Positions 7,711 through 14,598 of a stretch of DNA of 15,387 nt are shown here, piece by piece; position 1 is the stretch's first letter, and every line of letters starts with the position of its first letter. A model generated the notes under the pieces. It saw only the letters and a list, made by a program, of their open reading frames with translations, searched no databases and was not told the DNA's origin. The position numbers and the translations under genes were made by a program. Origin of the DNA: Clostridia bacterium (GTDB taxonomy: Bacteria; Bacillota_A; Clostridia; TANB77; CAG-508); NCBI GenBank assembly GCA_022792975.1, contig JAAWCC010000165.1, positions 1 to 15,387 of the forward strand. Reading direction: 5' to 3'.

Positions 7711-8196
7711 ATGGTAGAAAATGGAATATATACAATAAAGCAAAACTATTTTGAAAAATTTAAAAAGCAGGGCTGCAGATTTAAGGATAACAAATTAGGA
7801 AAAAGACCAGTATTTTGCTGTGTTGAAGATAAAATTATAGAGGGAATATTTTGGGCAATACCAACAAGTGAAATTACAGAAAATAAAAATATGAAAAGAA
7901 TTGAAGTCTTTATAAAATCAAAAACAGCAAATATTAAGAGTTCATTTTACCATATAGGTGTAACAAATAAACCATGCGTATTTTGCATAAGCTCATGTTT
8001 TCCTGTAATAGAAAAATACATAGAAAAAGAATACATAGTAGATGGAAAACATTTAATACTAGATAATGTAGAACAAAATAATGCTATAAAAAAGAAATTA
8101 AGAAGAATACTAAATGCTGAAAGATTAAATCCGAATAGATTTGAACAAAAAATAACATTTATAAAAGAAGAACTTATCAAGGAATTAAAATTCTAG
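7711..8196 (+). CDS. Type III toxin-antitoxin endoribonuclease toxin, CptN/ToxN-like
   Basis: 161-aa basic protein beginning G-I-Y-T-I-K-Q-N-Y-F-E-K-F. It is identified mainly from context (promoter, two pseudoknot repeats, terminator, then this gene) and from length and style matching the CptN/ToxN/AbiQ superfamily (about 150-190 aa). Those toxins are RNases that cut cellular mRNA when free and are held by their cognate RNA repeats; several act as phage-abortive systems. Features seen include an F-W-A-I-P-T-S-E segment, a Cys-rich patch (C-V-F-C-I-S-S-C) and a basic C-terminal helix region K-K-K-L-R-R-I-L. GTGGAGG precedes the ATG. Two repeats and host type favour the CptIN subfamily known from gut Clostridia, but I cannot assign catalytic residues. 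There is no in-frame CGG, so it is expressed without a shift. Confidence 0.75.
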   Translation: MVENGIYTIKQNYFEKFKKQGCRFKDNKLGKRPVFCCVEDKIIEGIFWAIPTSEITENKNMKRIEVFIKSKTANIKSSFYHIGVTNKPCVFCISSCFPVIEKYIEKEYIVDGKHLILDNVEQNNAIKKKLRRILNAERLNPNRFEQKITFIKEELIKELKF

Positions 8197-8235
8197 GTGG
8201 CATTTAAGAAATAAAGGCTTTTAAAAATATGGAAA

Positions 8236-8252
8236 TTCACACAAAATTCACA
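8236..8252. promoter_or_regulatory. Direct repeat upstream of the ABC transporter promoter
   Basis: TTCACA at 8236-8241 and again at 8247-8252, 11 bases apart (one helical turn), ending 8 bases before the -35 box. This is the geometry of OmpR/PhoB-family response-regulator sites. No regulator is encoded in the window, so the idea rests on spacing alone. Confidence 0.35.
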
Positions 8253-8260
8253 TAAAAGAA

Positions 8261-8289
8261 TTGACAATTACACAAGTAAATTGTAAAAT
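8261..8289 (+). promoter_or_regulatory. Promoter of the MacB-type ABC transporter gene
   Basis: Perfect TTGACA (8261-8266), 17-base spacer, TAAAAT (8284-8289). The -10 region lies inside an inverted repeat GTAAATT (8276-8282) / AATTTAC (8292-8298), a possible operator. Confidence 0.75.
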
Positions 8290-8350
8290 AAAATTTACGA
8301 TTTTATATTGTAAGCTTTATTTGCTATTATTTATAGAAAAAGGTGATTTG

Positions 8351-10937
8351 ATGCTAAAATTAAAGAATATAACTAAAGAATATATAGCTCGGAGACGAGA
8401 GAATCATGGCATTAAAGGGAATAAATATAGAATTTAGAGAAAGTGAATTTGTATCAATACTTGGGCAATCAGGGTGCGGGAAAACAACTCTTTTAAATAT
8501 TATAGGAGGGCTTGACCAATATACAAGTGGAGATTTAATTATAAATCGGAAAATCCACAAAAGATTATAGAAATAGAGACTGGGACACATATCGTAATCA
8601 TTCAATTGGATTTGTATTTCAAAATTATAATTTAATTCCACACCAAACAGTATTATCAAATGTAGAATTAGCACTAACAATATCAGGAGTTTCAAAAAGA
8701 GAAAGAAGACAAAGAGCCAAAGAAGCACTTCAAAAAGTAGGACTTCGGTGATCAAATATATAAAAAACCAAACCAAATGTCAGGAGGGCAAATGCAAAGG
8801 GTAGCAATTGCAAGAGCAATTGTGCGGTAACCCAGATATACTACTTGCAGACGAACCGACAGGGGCTTTAGATTCTGCGACATCAGTTCAAATAATGGAT
8901 TTATTAAAAGAAATAGCGCAGGATAGATTGGTAATAATGGTAACACATAACCCAGAACTTGCACAAAAGTATTCAACAAGAATAGTTAGAGTATTAGATG
9001 GAAATATAATAGATGACACAGATCCATATCATGGAAAAGAAGAAAGATGGGATTATAACAGAAGAGTTAAAAAGACTTCTATGTCATTTATTACAGCATT
9101 ATCGCTAAGTAAAAACAACTTAATGACAAAAAAAGGAAGGACATTTTTGACATCATTTGCAGGAAGTATCGGAATAATTGGAATAGCAGCAATAATGGCT
9201 TTATCAAATGGTGTGCAAAATTATATATCAAAAGTCGAAGAAGATACCTTGTCCTCATACCCAATATCACTAGAAGAGACAACAATAGATATGGGAGATA
9301 TGATACAATCAGTAATGGGAGTTAATGAACAAGATTTAGGGACAGTACCAAAACGGAAGGATAGAGTCAAGCCCGCTTATCAATGATTTAATTAAAACTA
9401 TGTCAGCACAAACAAACTCAAACAATTTAAAGGATTTTAAAAAATTCATAGATAACAAAGAATCAGAGCTTTTAGATTATGCAAATGCTGTACAATATAA
9501 ATATAAATTAGATATAAATATATACAATAATAATACAAAAAATGGTTCATATGTGAAAACTTCTCCAAACCAGATAATGACAAATCTTGGGATGAGCCAA
9601 ATGGAGGAAATGCATAATATGATGGGAGGAGGCATGTTTGGAACTTATGAAATATGGGAGGAAATGCTAAATAATGACATACTTCTTAAATCACAATATG
9701 ATTTACTCGCAGGAAAATGGCCTAAAAAGTTTAATGAGGTAGTTCTTATTGTTGATAAAGATAATAGAATTAGCGATTATACCCTATATTCTTTAGGCTT
9801 GCTTGATCCAGATGAACTGACAGAAAAATATAAAAAGCTTATGAAGGGAGAAGAGGTTGAAGAAATAAAAAAGCAAACTTACACATATGAAGAACTACTA
9901 AAATTAAGATTTAAAGTAGTTTTAAATACAGATTATTATATTAAAGACCGGAAATATTTGGAAGGATATGTCAGAGAATGAGGAATACATGAAAAAGGTT
10001 TTAAATAGGTCAGCAGAATTAAAAGTTGTACGGAATAATTAGACAAAATGAAGAAAACGTTGGAACAGCCATGACAGGAGGAATTGGATACAAATCAAGC
10101 CTAAAAGAATTTATTATAAAAAGAGTAAATGACAGTAGAATTGCTAAAGAACAAAAGGCAAATGAGAAAGTAAATGTTTTTACAGGAATGGAGTTTAGTG
10201 ACAAAAAAGAGTTTAAGTTAGAGGATTTATCACCTGAGCAAAAAGCATACATGCAAACACTTAGCCAGACGGAATTTGCGGAGCTAATGAAGGCATATTC
10301 AGAAAATAATGATGCAACCTACAAAGGAAATCTACAAAAGCTTGGAGTAGTCGATTTAGATAATCCAAGTGGAATAAATATTTATCCTGCTAATTTTGAG
10401 GCAAAAGAAAAAATCGCTCAAATTATCGAAGAATATAATCAAAAGCAAAGAGATAATGACAAAGAGGAAAATGTTATTACCTATTCAGATTTAGTTGGGG
10501 CTATGATGAATTCAGTTACATCAATTATAGATATTATAAGCTATGTGTTAATTGCATTTGTTAGTGTATCATTAGTTGTTTCATCAATAATGATAGGAAT
10601 AATAACATATATATCAGTGCTAGAAAGAATAAAAGAAATTGGAATATTAAGAAGTATAGGAGCATCAAAAAGGGATATTTCCAGAGTATTTAATGCAGAG
10701 ACCCTAATTGTAGGGTTGGTTGCAGGACTAATGGGTATTGGTATAACTGTCTTATTGTGTATTCCAGCAAATATAATAATAAAAAATGTAGCAAATGTAT
10801 CAAATATAGCTTCACTTCCATTTGCAGGAGGAGCAATTCTTGTTGGAATAAGTGTATTTTTAACAGTAATTGCAGGATTAATTCCAGCAAAGCTTGCAGC
10901 TAAAAAAGATCCAGTTGAAGCCCTTAGAACAGAGTAA
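8351..10937 (+). CDS. Fused ABC transporter ATPase-permease (MacB/LolD-FtsX type), seven CGG +1 frameshifts
   Basis: Single-chain exporter or mechanotransmission ABC protein. The ATPase comes first: Walker A G-Q-S-G-C-G-K-T at 38-45, signature M-S-G-G-Q-M-Q-R, Walker B with L-L-A-D-E-P-T-G and the switch His in V-T-H-N-P. A transmembrane helix follows (G-I-I-G-I-A-A-I-M-A-L, about residue 275), then a large extracytoplasmic domain and three C-terminal helices with the FtsX-type cytoplasmic motif E-R-I-K-E-I-G-I-L-R-S-I-G-A. The ATG at 8351 follows AAGGTGAT. The frame breaks seven times (CGG at 8390, 8547, 8746, 8825, 9354, 9949, 10031). Removing one C at each gives 859 aa without any gap; 2587-7 is exactly 860 codons. 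The restored Gly at 14, 66, 132 and 158 fall where MacB ATPases conserve Gly. Read without shifts, translation would stop at 8437. Substrate is unknown; relatives export peptides or antibiotics. Confidence 0.9.
8390..8392 (+). other. CGG +1 frameshift site 3 (ABC transporter, Gly14)
   Basis: In-frame GCT CGG A; the continuing frame is GCT-GGA-GAC, giving E-Y-I-A-G-D-E with the Gly usual in this family. The zero frame stops at TAG 8435-8437. Confidence 0.93.
8547..8549 (+). other. CGG +1 frameshift site 4 (ABC transporter, Gly66)
   Basis: In-frame AAT CGG A; the continuing frame is AAT-GGA-AAA (I-I-N-G-K). The zero frame stops at TAG 8568-8570. Confidence 0.93.
8746..8748 (+). other. CGG +1 frameshift site 5 (ABC transporter, Gly132)
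   Basis: In-frame CTT CGG T; the continuing frame is CTT-GGT-GAT (K-V-G-L-G-D-Q). CGG is followed at once by a zero-frame TGA (8749-8751). Confidence 0.94.
8825..8827 (+). other. CGG +1 frameshift site 6 (ABC transporter, Gly158)
   Basis: In-frame GTG CGG T; the continuing frame is GTG-GGT-AAC (A-I-V-G-N-P-D), just before Walker B. CGG is followed at once by a zero-frame TAA (8828-8830). Confidence 0.94.
9354..9356 (+). other. CGG +1 frameshift site 7 (ABC transporter, Gly334)
   Basis: In-frame AAA CGG A; the continuing frame is AAA-GGA-AGG. The zero frame stops at TGA 9384-9386. Confidence 0.9.
9949..9951 (+). other. CGG +1 frameshift site 8 (ABC transporter, Gly532)
   Basis: In-frame GAC CGG A; the continuing frame is GAC-GGA-AAT-ATT-TGG. 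The zero frame stops at TGA 9979-9981. Confidence 0.9.
10031..10033 (+). other. CGG +1 frameshift site 9 (ABC transporter, Gly559)
   Basis: In-frame GTA CGG A; the continuing frame is GTA-GGA-ATA-ATT. The zero frame stops at TAG 10040-10042. Confidence 0.92.
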
Positions 10938-10980
10938 TTTTAAAACACATGATATTAAAAAATAAGTTAAAAGTAGAGAA

Positions 10981-11025
10981 AAAGTTCATGAAGCATAAGC
11001 TTTAAGGACTTTTCTTGCTTTTTTT
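10981..11025 (+). terminator. Terminator after the ABC transporter gene
   Basis: AAAGTTC (10981-10987) pairs with GGACTTT (11006-11012) with one G-T pair. An inner AAGC/GCTT hairpin fills the loop, and seven T follow at 11019-11025. Confidence 0.65.
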
Positions 11026-11043
11026 CATAATTTATGTTAAAAT
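11015..11043 (+). promoter_or_regulatory. Possible promoter of the CmpB-dtd pair
   Basis: TTGCTT (11015-11020), 17-base spacer, TAAAAT (11038-11043), overlapping the T-tract of the preceding terminator. Weak boxes. Confidence 0.4.
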
Positions 11044-11083
11044 AAAAAAGTTAAAATAAATTCACATAAAAGGAGCAAAAATA

Positions 11084-11887
11084 ATGAATGTGTTTCTTAC
11101 ACTAGCTTTTTTATTCTTTATAGGTAGTATTCTAGGATGGATACTAGAATTATTTTTTAGAAGAGTTATTTCTAGAGGAGAATGGATAAATCCAGGATTT
11201 TTAGTAGGTCCATATCTACCTCTATATGGATTTGGCTTGTGCGTATTTTATTTACTTGCACAGATAAATATTGATGATAGTATTATTTTGATATTGATAA
11301 TGACAGCAACAGTAACAGTACTAGAATATATTGCAGGCCTTATTTTTATTAAGGGGATGGGAGTTAAACTATGGGACTACTCTAATAATTGGGGAAACGT
11401 GGACGGGCTTATTTGTCCACTTTATACACTTCTTTGGGGAATTTTAGCCATAATGTACTATTATTTAGTAAACCCATATGTGCTAGAATCTTTATCTTGG
11501 CTTGAAGACAACTTGGCATTTAGCTTTTTCATAGGCTTCTTTTTTGGAATAATTATTATTGATACTATATATAGTACAAATCTGCTAGTTAAAATTCGTA
11601 AGTTTGCAATGGAAAAAGGTTTAGTTGTAAAATATGAGGAATTCAAGTCAAGTATATTAGAGCAAGCAATGAAAAACAAAGAAAAATATTCATTTATTTT
11701 CGCAATTACAAACAATGTAAAATCAATTGAAGGACATATAAATCAATATATGAAAGAGCAACTGAAGCGAACAGATAAAATAAAAAGAACAATAAATTTA
11801 TTCATCAGAGATAAAGTTAAATTAGACAAAGTAAAGCTAAAAAAAAGAGGAGAGAAGAATGAGGGCAATAGTTCAAAGGGTAAGTAG
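11084..11887 (+). CDS. CmpB-family membrane protein (putative ABC-transporter type IV)
   Basis: 267-aa integral membrane protein of the ABC_trans_CmpB family, widespread in Clostridia and of unproven function. The start [12 protein letters not shown] is the recognisable family signature, followed by [16 protein letters not shown]. Later come W-D-Y-S and G-L-I-C-P-L-Y. There are about six hydrophobic segments up to residue 165, then a long basic cytoplasmic tail. AAGGAG precedes the ATG. Its last 29 bases overlap the start of dtd, so the two are translationally coupled. No in-frame CGG; the CGG in GAC GGG near 11404 is out of phase. Confidence 0.8.
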   Translation: MNVFLTLAFLFFIGSILGWILELFFRRVISRGEWINPGFLVGPYLPLYGFGLCVFYLLAQINIDDSIILILIMTATVTVLEYIAGLIFIKGMGVKLWDYSNNWGNVDGLICPLYTLLWGILAIMYYYLVNPYVLESLSWLEDNLAFSFFIGFFFGIIIIDTIYSTNLLVKIRKFAMEKGLVVKYEEFKSSILEQAMKNKEKYSFIFAITNNVKSIEGHINQYMKEQLKRTDKIKRTINLFIRDKVKLDKVKLKKRGEKNEGNSSKGK

Positions 11888-12297
11888 AGCAAGTGTTACA
11901 GTAGATAATAGAGTAACAGGAAAAATTAATGCTGGGCTTTTAGTTTTGATAGGAGTTACACATAATGATACAAAGGAAAATGCAGATTATTTAGTTAAAA
12001 AGATAGCGAATTTAAGAATATTTAGAGATAAAAATGACAAAATGAATTTATCAGTAAAGGATATAGAGGGAGAGATTTTAGTAGTATCACAATTTACACT
12101 TTATGCAGATACAAAAAAACGGTAATAGACCAAGCTTTACAGAGGCAGCAAATCCAGATTATGCAAATGAGCTTTATGAATATTTTATGAATGAGTGTAT
12201 AAAAGAAGGAATAAACGTAGAAAAAGGTAAATTTGGGGCTCATATGGAAGTAGATCTTTTAAATGATGGTCCAGTTACAATTTTTATTGAGGTATAG
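11859..12297 (+). CDS. dtd: D-aminoacyl-tRNA deacylase, one CGG +1 frameshift
   Basis: Cytosolic proofreading enzyme that frees D-amino acids, and glycine mischarged on tRNA-Ala, from tRNA. The protein opens with [13 protein letters not shown], has [17 protein letters not shown] at 77-93, and ends with N-D-G-P-V-T carrying the family's Gly-cisPro element. The frame breaks inside the most conserved motif, at CGG 12120-12122. Skipping the C turns K-K-R-stop into K-K-G-N-R-P-S-F with Gly88 and gives 145 aa (438/3), the usual length for this family. GAGGAGAG lies before the ATG at 11859, within the end of the upstream CmpB gene. Without the shift translation stops at the TAA TAG directly after CGG, leaving 88 residues and no Gly-cisPro. 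This is the cleanest case in the window because the expected sequence is essentially invariant. Confidence 0.95.
12120..12122 (+). other. CGG +1 frameshift site 10 (dtd, Gly88)
   Basis: In-frame AAA CGG T; the continuing frame is AAA-GGT-AAT-AGA-CCA (K-G-N-R-P). CGG is followed by zero-frame TAA and TAG. Confidence 0.96.
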
Positions 12298-12342
12298 GAA
12301 ACGCAGGTAATTTTCAAAAATTCAAAATTACCTGCGTTTTCC
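12297..12342. terminator. Long hairpin after dtd, likely terminator
   Basis: 16-bp perfect stem AAACGCAGGTAATTTT (12299-12314) paired with AAAATTACCTGCGTTT (12324-12339), 9-base loop, flanked by GG/CC. The T-tail is short. It lies between dtd and the convergent minus-strand ORF, so it may serve both sides. Confidence 0.65.
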
Positions 12343-12375
12343 ATTTCAGATGCCTTCAGAAATAGCTTCTTGTGT

Positions 12376-12714
12376 CTATTTGTCCTCATCAAGGCTTGCA
12401 AGGGGCGTATCTTTCCTTATCCAAAAGAAGCACCTAGTGTAGCCATGACCAAGCTGAAAAGAACTATGCGGAGTTATACCAAATGTTTTAGAAATAAACC
12501 GAATAGATTTGTCCTGCAAATTGCCTGCAAGTTCAATCCGGCGGGGAGCTTTTCCTCCATTAGTAGCATTTGGCGGCTCGTTCAGCTCTCTAATTATGCG
12601 ATTGATTTTGTTAACAATGTACCGCTGAGTAGACGCTCCTTTTGGACGTGCATTGAAGTCGAGTTCACGTGTTTTTTTGCTACTAGAGCGCTTAGAATGA
12701 TAAGGCATAAGCAT
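12376..12714 (-). CDS. Foreign-looking hypothetical ORF with three uncompensated in-frame CGG codons
   Basis: 112-aa basic protein, family not recognised. It begins M-L-M-P-Y-H-S-K-R-S-S-S-K-K-T-R and has a central R-Y-I-V-N-K-I-N-R-I-I-R-E-L. It is likely a real transcription unit: promoter at 12796-12824 on this strand, leader hairpin, AAAGGGAG just before the two candidate ATGs (the second, at 12708, has better spacing). Base and codon use differ from the neighbours: more G+C, Arg mostly as CGC, CGT or CGG, and CCG and GCG present. It carries CGG at 12622-12624, 12538-12540 and 12499-12501 (codons 31, 59, 72) and reads through all as Arg. If CGG shifted the frame here as it does nearby, translation would end within about 12 codons after the first. 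So it is recent foreign DNA, not a protein gene, or an exception to the rule. Confidence 0.5.
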   Translation of the reverse strand: MLMPYHSKRSSSKKTRELDFNARPKGASTQRYIVNKINRIIRELNEPPNATNGGKAPRRIELAGNLQDKSIRFISKTFGITPHSSFQLGHGYTRCFFWIRKDTPLASLDEDK

Positions 12715-12752
12715 TTCTCCCTTTACATAGCTTTAAAGTTATTCCAAAGTTC

Positions 12753-12791
12753 CTGTTTTAATAAAGTAAGTACTCGACTTGATTAAAACAG
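12753..12791. promoter_or_regulatory. Leader hairpin upstream of the minus-strand ORF
   Basis: CTGTTTTAAT (12753-12762) pairs with ATTAAAACAG (12782-12791), extended inward by AAGT/ACTT. It lies directly downstream of the minus-strand -10 box, so it would form the 5' end of that transcript. It may protect the RNA or act in regulation. Confidence 0.5.
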
Positions 12792-12795
12792 CCTA

Positions 12796-12824
12796 ATTAT
12801 ATCATATTATGTAAAATATAACAA
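12796..12824 (-). promoter_or_regulatory. Promoter of the minus-strand ORF
   Basis: On the minus strand TTGTTA (12824-12819), 17-base spacer, perfect TATAAT (12801-12796). Divergent from the promoter of the HD-domain operon. Confidence 0.65.
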
Positions 12825-12855
12825 TTAAAATTAATTAAATTTTAATAAAAATATA

Positions 12856-12884
12856 TTGGCTTTTTGAAAAAAATATCGTATAAT
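12856..12884 (+). promoter_or_regulatory. Promoter of the HD-fprA-liaF operon
   Basis: TTGGCT (12856-12861), 17-base spacer, perfect TATAAT (12879-12884), 32 bases before the first ATG. Confidence 0.75.
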
Positions 12885-12916
12885 AATATATAGATATTAA
12901 AAAGGGAGTCTAAAAT

Positions 12917-13420
12917 ATGATTGTTAGAGTTAAAGATTACAGCATTAAGAGGATAAAAGAAAAAAGAGAATTTTTATTTTATTTGATTAAAATAAAACAC
13001 CATATAAAAATACAGCAGATGCTTAGTAAATATATACAACATGGTAAAACAACAGTGTATATACATTCAAGAAATGTTGCATATTATAGTTTTTTATTCG
13101 CAAGATTTTTAGAAAAAAGGCTTGGAGCAAAAATCAATTATGAAATTTTAACCGTTAGTGCTATGTTCCATGATTTCTTCCTATATGATTGGCATCAAAC
13201 AGAAGGTAGACCGAAGCTACATGGCTTTAGGCATCCAAAAATTGCAAGTCAAAATGCACAAAAATTTTATGATATAAATGAAGAAGAAAAGCAAATTATA
13301 GAGTCACATATGTGGCCACTTACTCTAACAAAATTCCCAAAAGCCACAGAGGCAAAAGTAATATGCCTTATAGACAAATGCTGTAGTACAGTAGAAACAT
13401 TTCAAAGAAAAGGAGCATAA
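12917..13420 (+). CDS. HD-domain phosphohydrolase
   Basis: 167-aa HD-superfamily protein, likely a metal-dependent phosphohydrolase acting on a nucleotide or phosphoester. Metal-binding residues appear in order: H in I-H-S-R-N-V-A-Y-Y, the H-D doublet in A-M-F-H-D-F-F-L-Y-D, H-x-x-x-H in L-H-G-F-R-H-P, H in I-E-S-H-M-W-P, and a late D in C-L-I-D-K-C. The H-M-W-P-L form is common in short clostridial HD proteins annotated only by domain. AAAGGGAG precedes the ATG. It is the first gene of an operon: fprA starts 3 bases after its stop. No in-frame CGG. Substrate unknown; HD proteins of this size are also implicated in nucleotide signalling, which I cannot confirm. Confidence 0.82.
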   Translation: MIVRVKDYSIKRIKEKREFLFYLIKIKHHIKIQQMLSKYIQHGKTTVYIHSRNVAYYSFLFARFLEKRLGAKINYEILTVSAMFHDFFLYDWHQTEGRPKLHGFRHPKIASQNAQKFYDINEEEKQIIESHMWPLTLTKFPKATEAKVICLIDKCCSTVETFQRKGA

Positions 13421-13423
13421 TAA

Positions 13424-14588
13424 ATGAAGGATATAAGTATTTCAGAAGATATAATATATATAGGAGCAGATGACAAAGATATAGATTTATTTGAAAGCCA
13501 ATATATTGTTCCAAATGGTATTTCATATAATTCATATTTAATAAAAGACGAAAAAGTAGTAATAATGGACACAATAGATAAAAGAAAAACAGAAGAGTGG
13601 ATAGAAAATTTAGAAATAGCATTAGATGGAAAAAAGCCAGACTACTTAGTCATTTCTCATTTAGAGCCAGATCATGCATATAATATAGAATTTATTGCAA
13701 AAAAATATCCAGAGTTGAAGCTTATCGGAAATAGCAAAACCTTTGCATTTTTACCTCAATTTTTTGATATACCTAATTTAGAAGATAGAATTGTAACAGT
13801 AAAAGAAGGAGAAGAATTACCTTTAGGAAAGCACACCCTGCAATTTTTTATGGCTCCAATGGTACACTGGCCAGAAGTAATGGTTACATATGAAAAGCGA
13901 GAAAAAATATTATTTTCAGCAGATGGTTTTGGAAAATTTGGTGCAATTGATACAGAGGAGGATTGGGCCTGTGAAGCAAGAAGATATTATTTCAATATAG
14001 TTCGGAAAATATGGAGTGCAGGTACAAGCCTTGCTAAAAAAGGTAGCAAATCTAGATATAAAAATAATTTGTCCACTACATGGACCTATTTTGAAGGAAA
14101 ATTTAAGTTATTATATAGAAAAATACGATATTTGGAGCAGTTATAAACCAGAGGTAGAGGGCATATTTATAGCATATGCATCTATTCATGGAAACACAGC
14201 AGAGGTAAGTAAGAATTTAGCAAAGATGCTAGAAGAAAGAGGGGAGAAGGTTTCTATATCAGACCTTTCAAGATGTGATATGGCAGAAGGGATTGAGGAT
14301 GCATTCAAATATGATAGAATGATACTTGCAGCTTCAAGCTATGACTCAGGTGTATTTACTCCAATGGAGGAATTTTTAAATAGGTTAAAAGCAAAAAACT
14401 ATCAAAATAGAAAAGTAGGAATAATTGAAAATGGAACTTGGGCACCAACAGCAGCAAGATGCATCAAGGAAGTATTAGAGCAAATGAAGGGGATAGAGAT
14501 AATAGAGCCAGTTGTTACAATTAAATCTAAATTAAAAGAAGATACAAATGAAAAATTAAAGGAACTAATAAAAAATTTAAAAAGATAG
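13424..14588 (+). CDS. fprA: A-type flavoprotein / flavodiiron protein (FprA), one CGG +1 frameshift
   Basis: Reduces O2 to water or NO to N2O, protecting anaerobes. An N-terminal metallo-beta-lactamase-like domain carries the di-iron ligands: H79-x-E81-x-D83-H84 in S-H-L-E-P-D-H, H148 in M-V-H-W-P-E, D167 in F-S-A-D-G-F-G, and the last His, H219, in C-P-L-H-G-P. A C-terminal flavodoxin domain begins at about 250 with F-I-A-Y-A-S-I-H-G-N-T-A-E, the FMN phosphate loop. The frame breaks at CGG 14003-14005. Skipping the C restores F-N-I-V-G-K-Y-G-V-Q-V-Q, the normal FprA sequence, with Gly194, giving 387 aa (1164/3). H219 and the whole FMN domain lie after the shift, so no active enzyme could form without it. 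GGAG precedes the ATG. The liaF-like gene follows 10 bases later. Confidence 0.94.
14003..14005 (+). other. CGG +1 frameshift site 11 (fprA, Gly194)
   Basis: In-frame GTT CGG A; the continuing frame is GTT-GGA-AAA-TAT-GGA (I-V-G-K-Y-G). The zero frame runs on to TAA 14144-14146. Confidence 0.95.
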
Positions 14589-14598
14589 GAGAGAAAAG

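Noticed and set aside
8808..10937. Separate small genes starting inside the ABC transporter (8808, 9400, 10026)
   Set aside because: They lack start signals and are successive pieces of one conserved protein joined by CGG shifts.
12530..12550. GTTCAATCC near 12531 as the T-arm of a tRNA
   Set aside because: No acceptor, D or anticodon stems can be drawn around it.
12370..12786. 138-codon open frame on the plus strand opposite the minus-strand ORF
   Set aside because: No ribosome binding site or promoter in place; composition looks like the antisense of the minus-strand unit.
601..13710. CGG strings such as ATC GGA (604), TAC GGA (1443), TTC GGA (1936), GCG GCA (4412), ACG GTT (6697), GCG GAA (6916), TGC GGG (8477), ATC GGA (13706)
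   Set aside because: They span codon borders out of phase, encode the expected residues, and cause no break.
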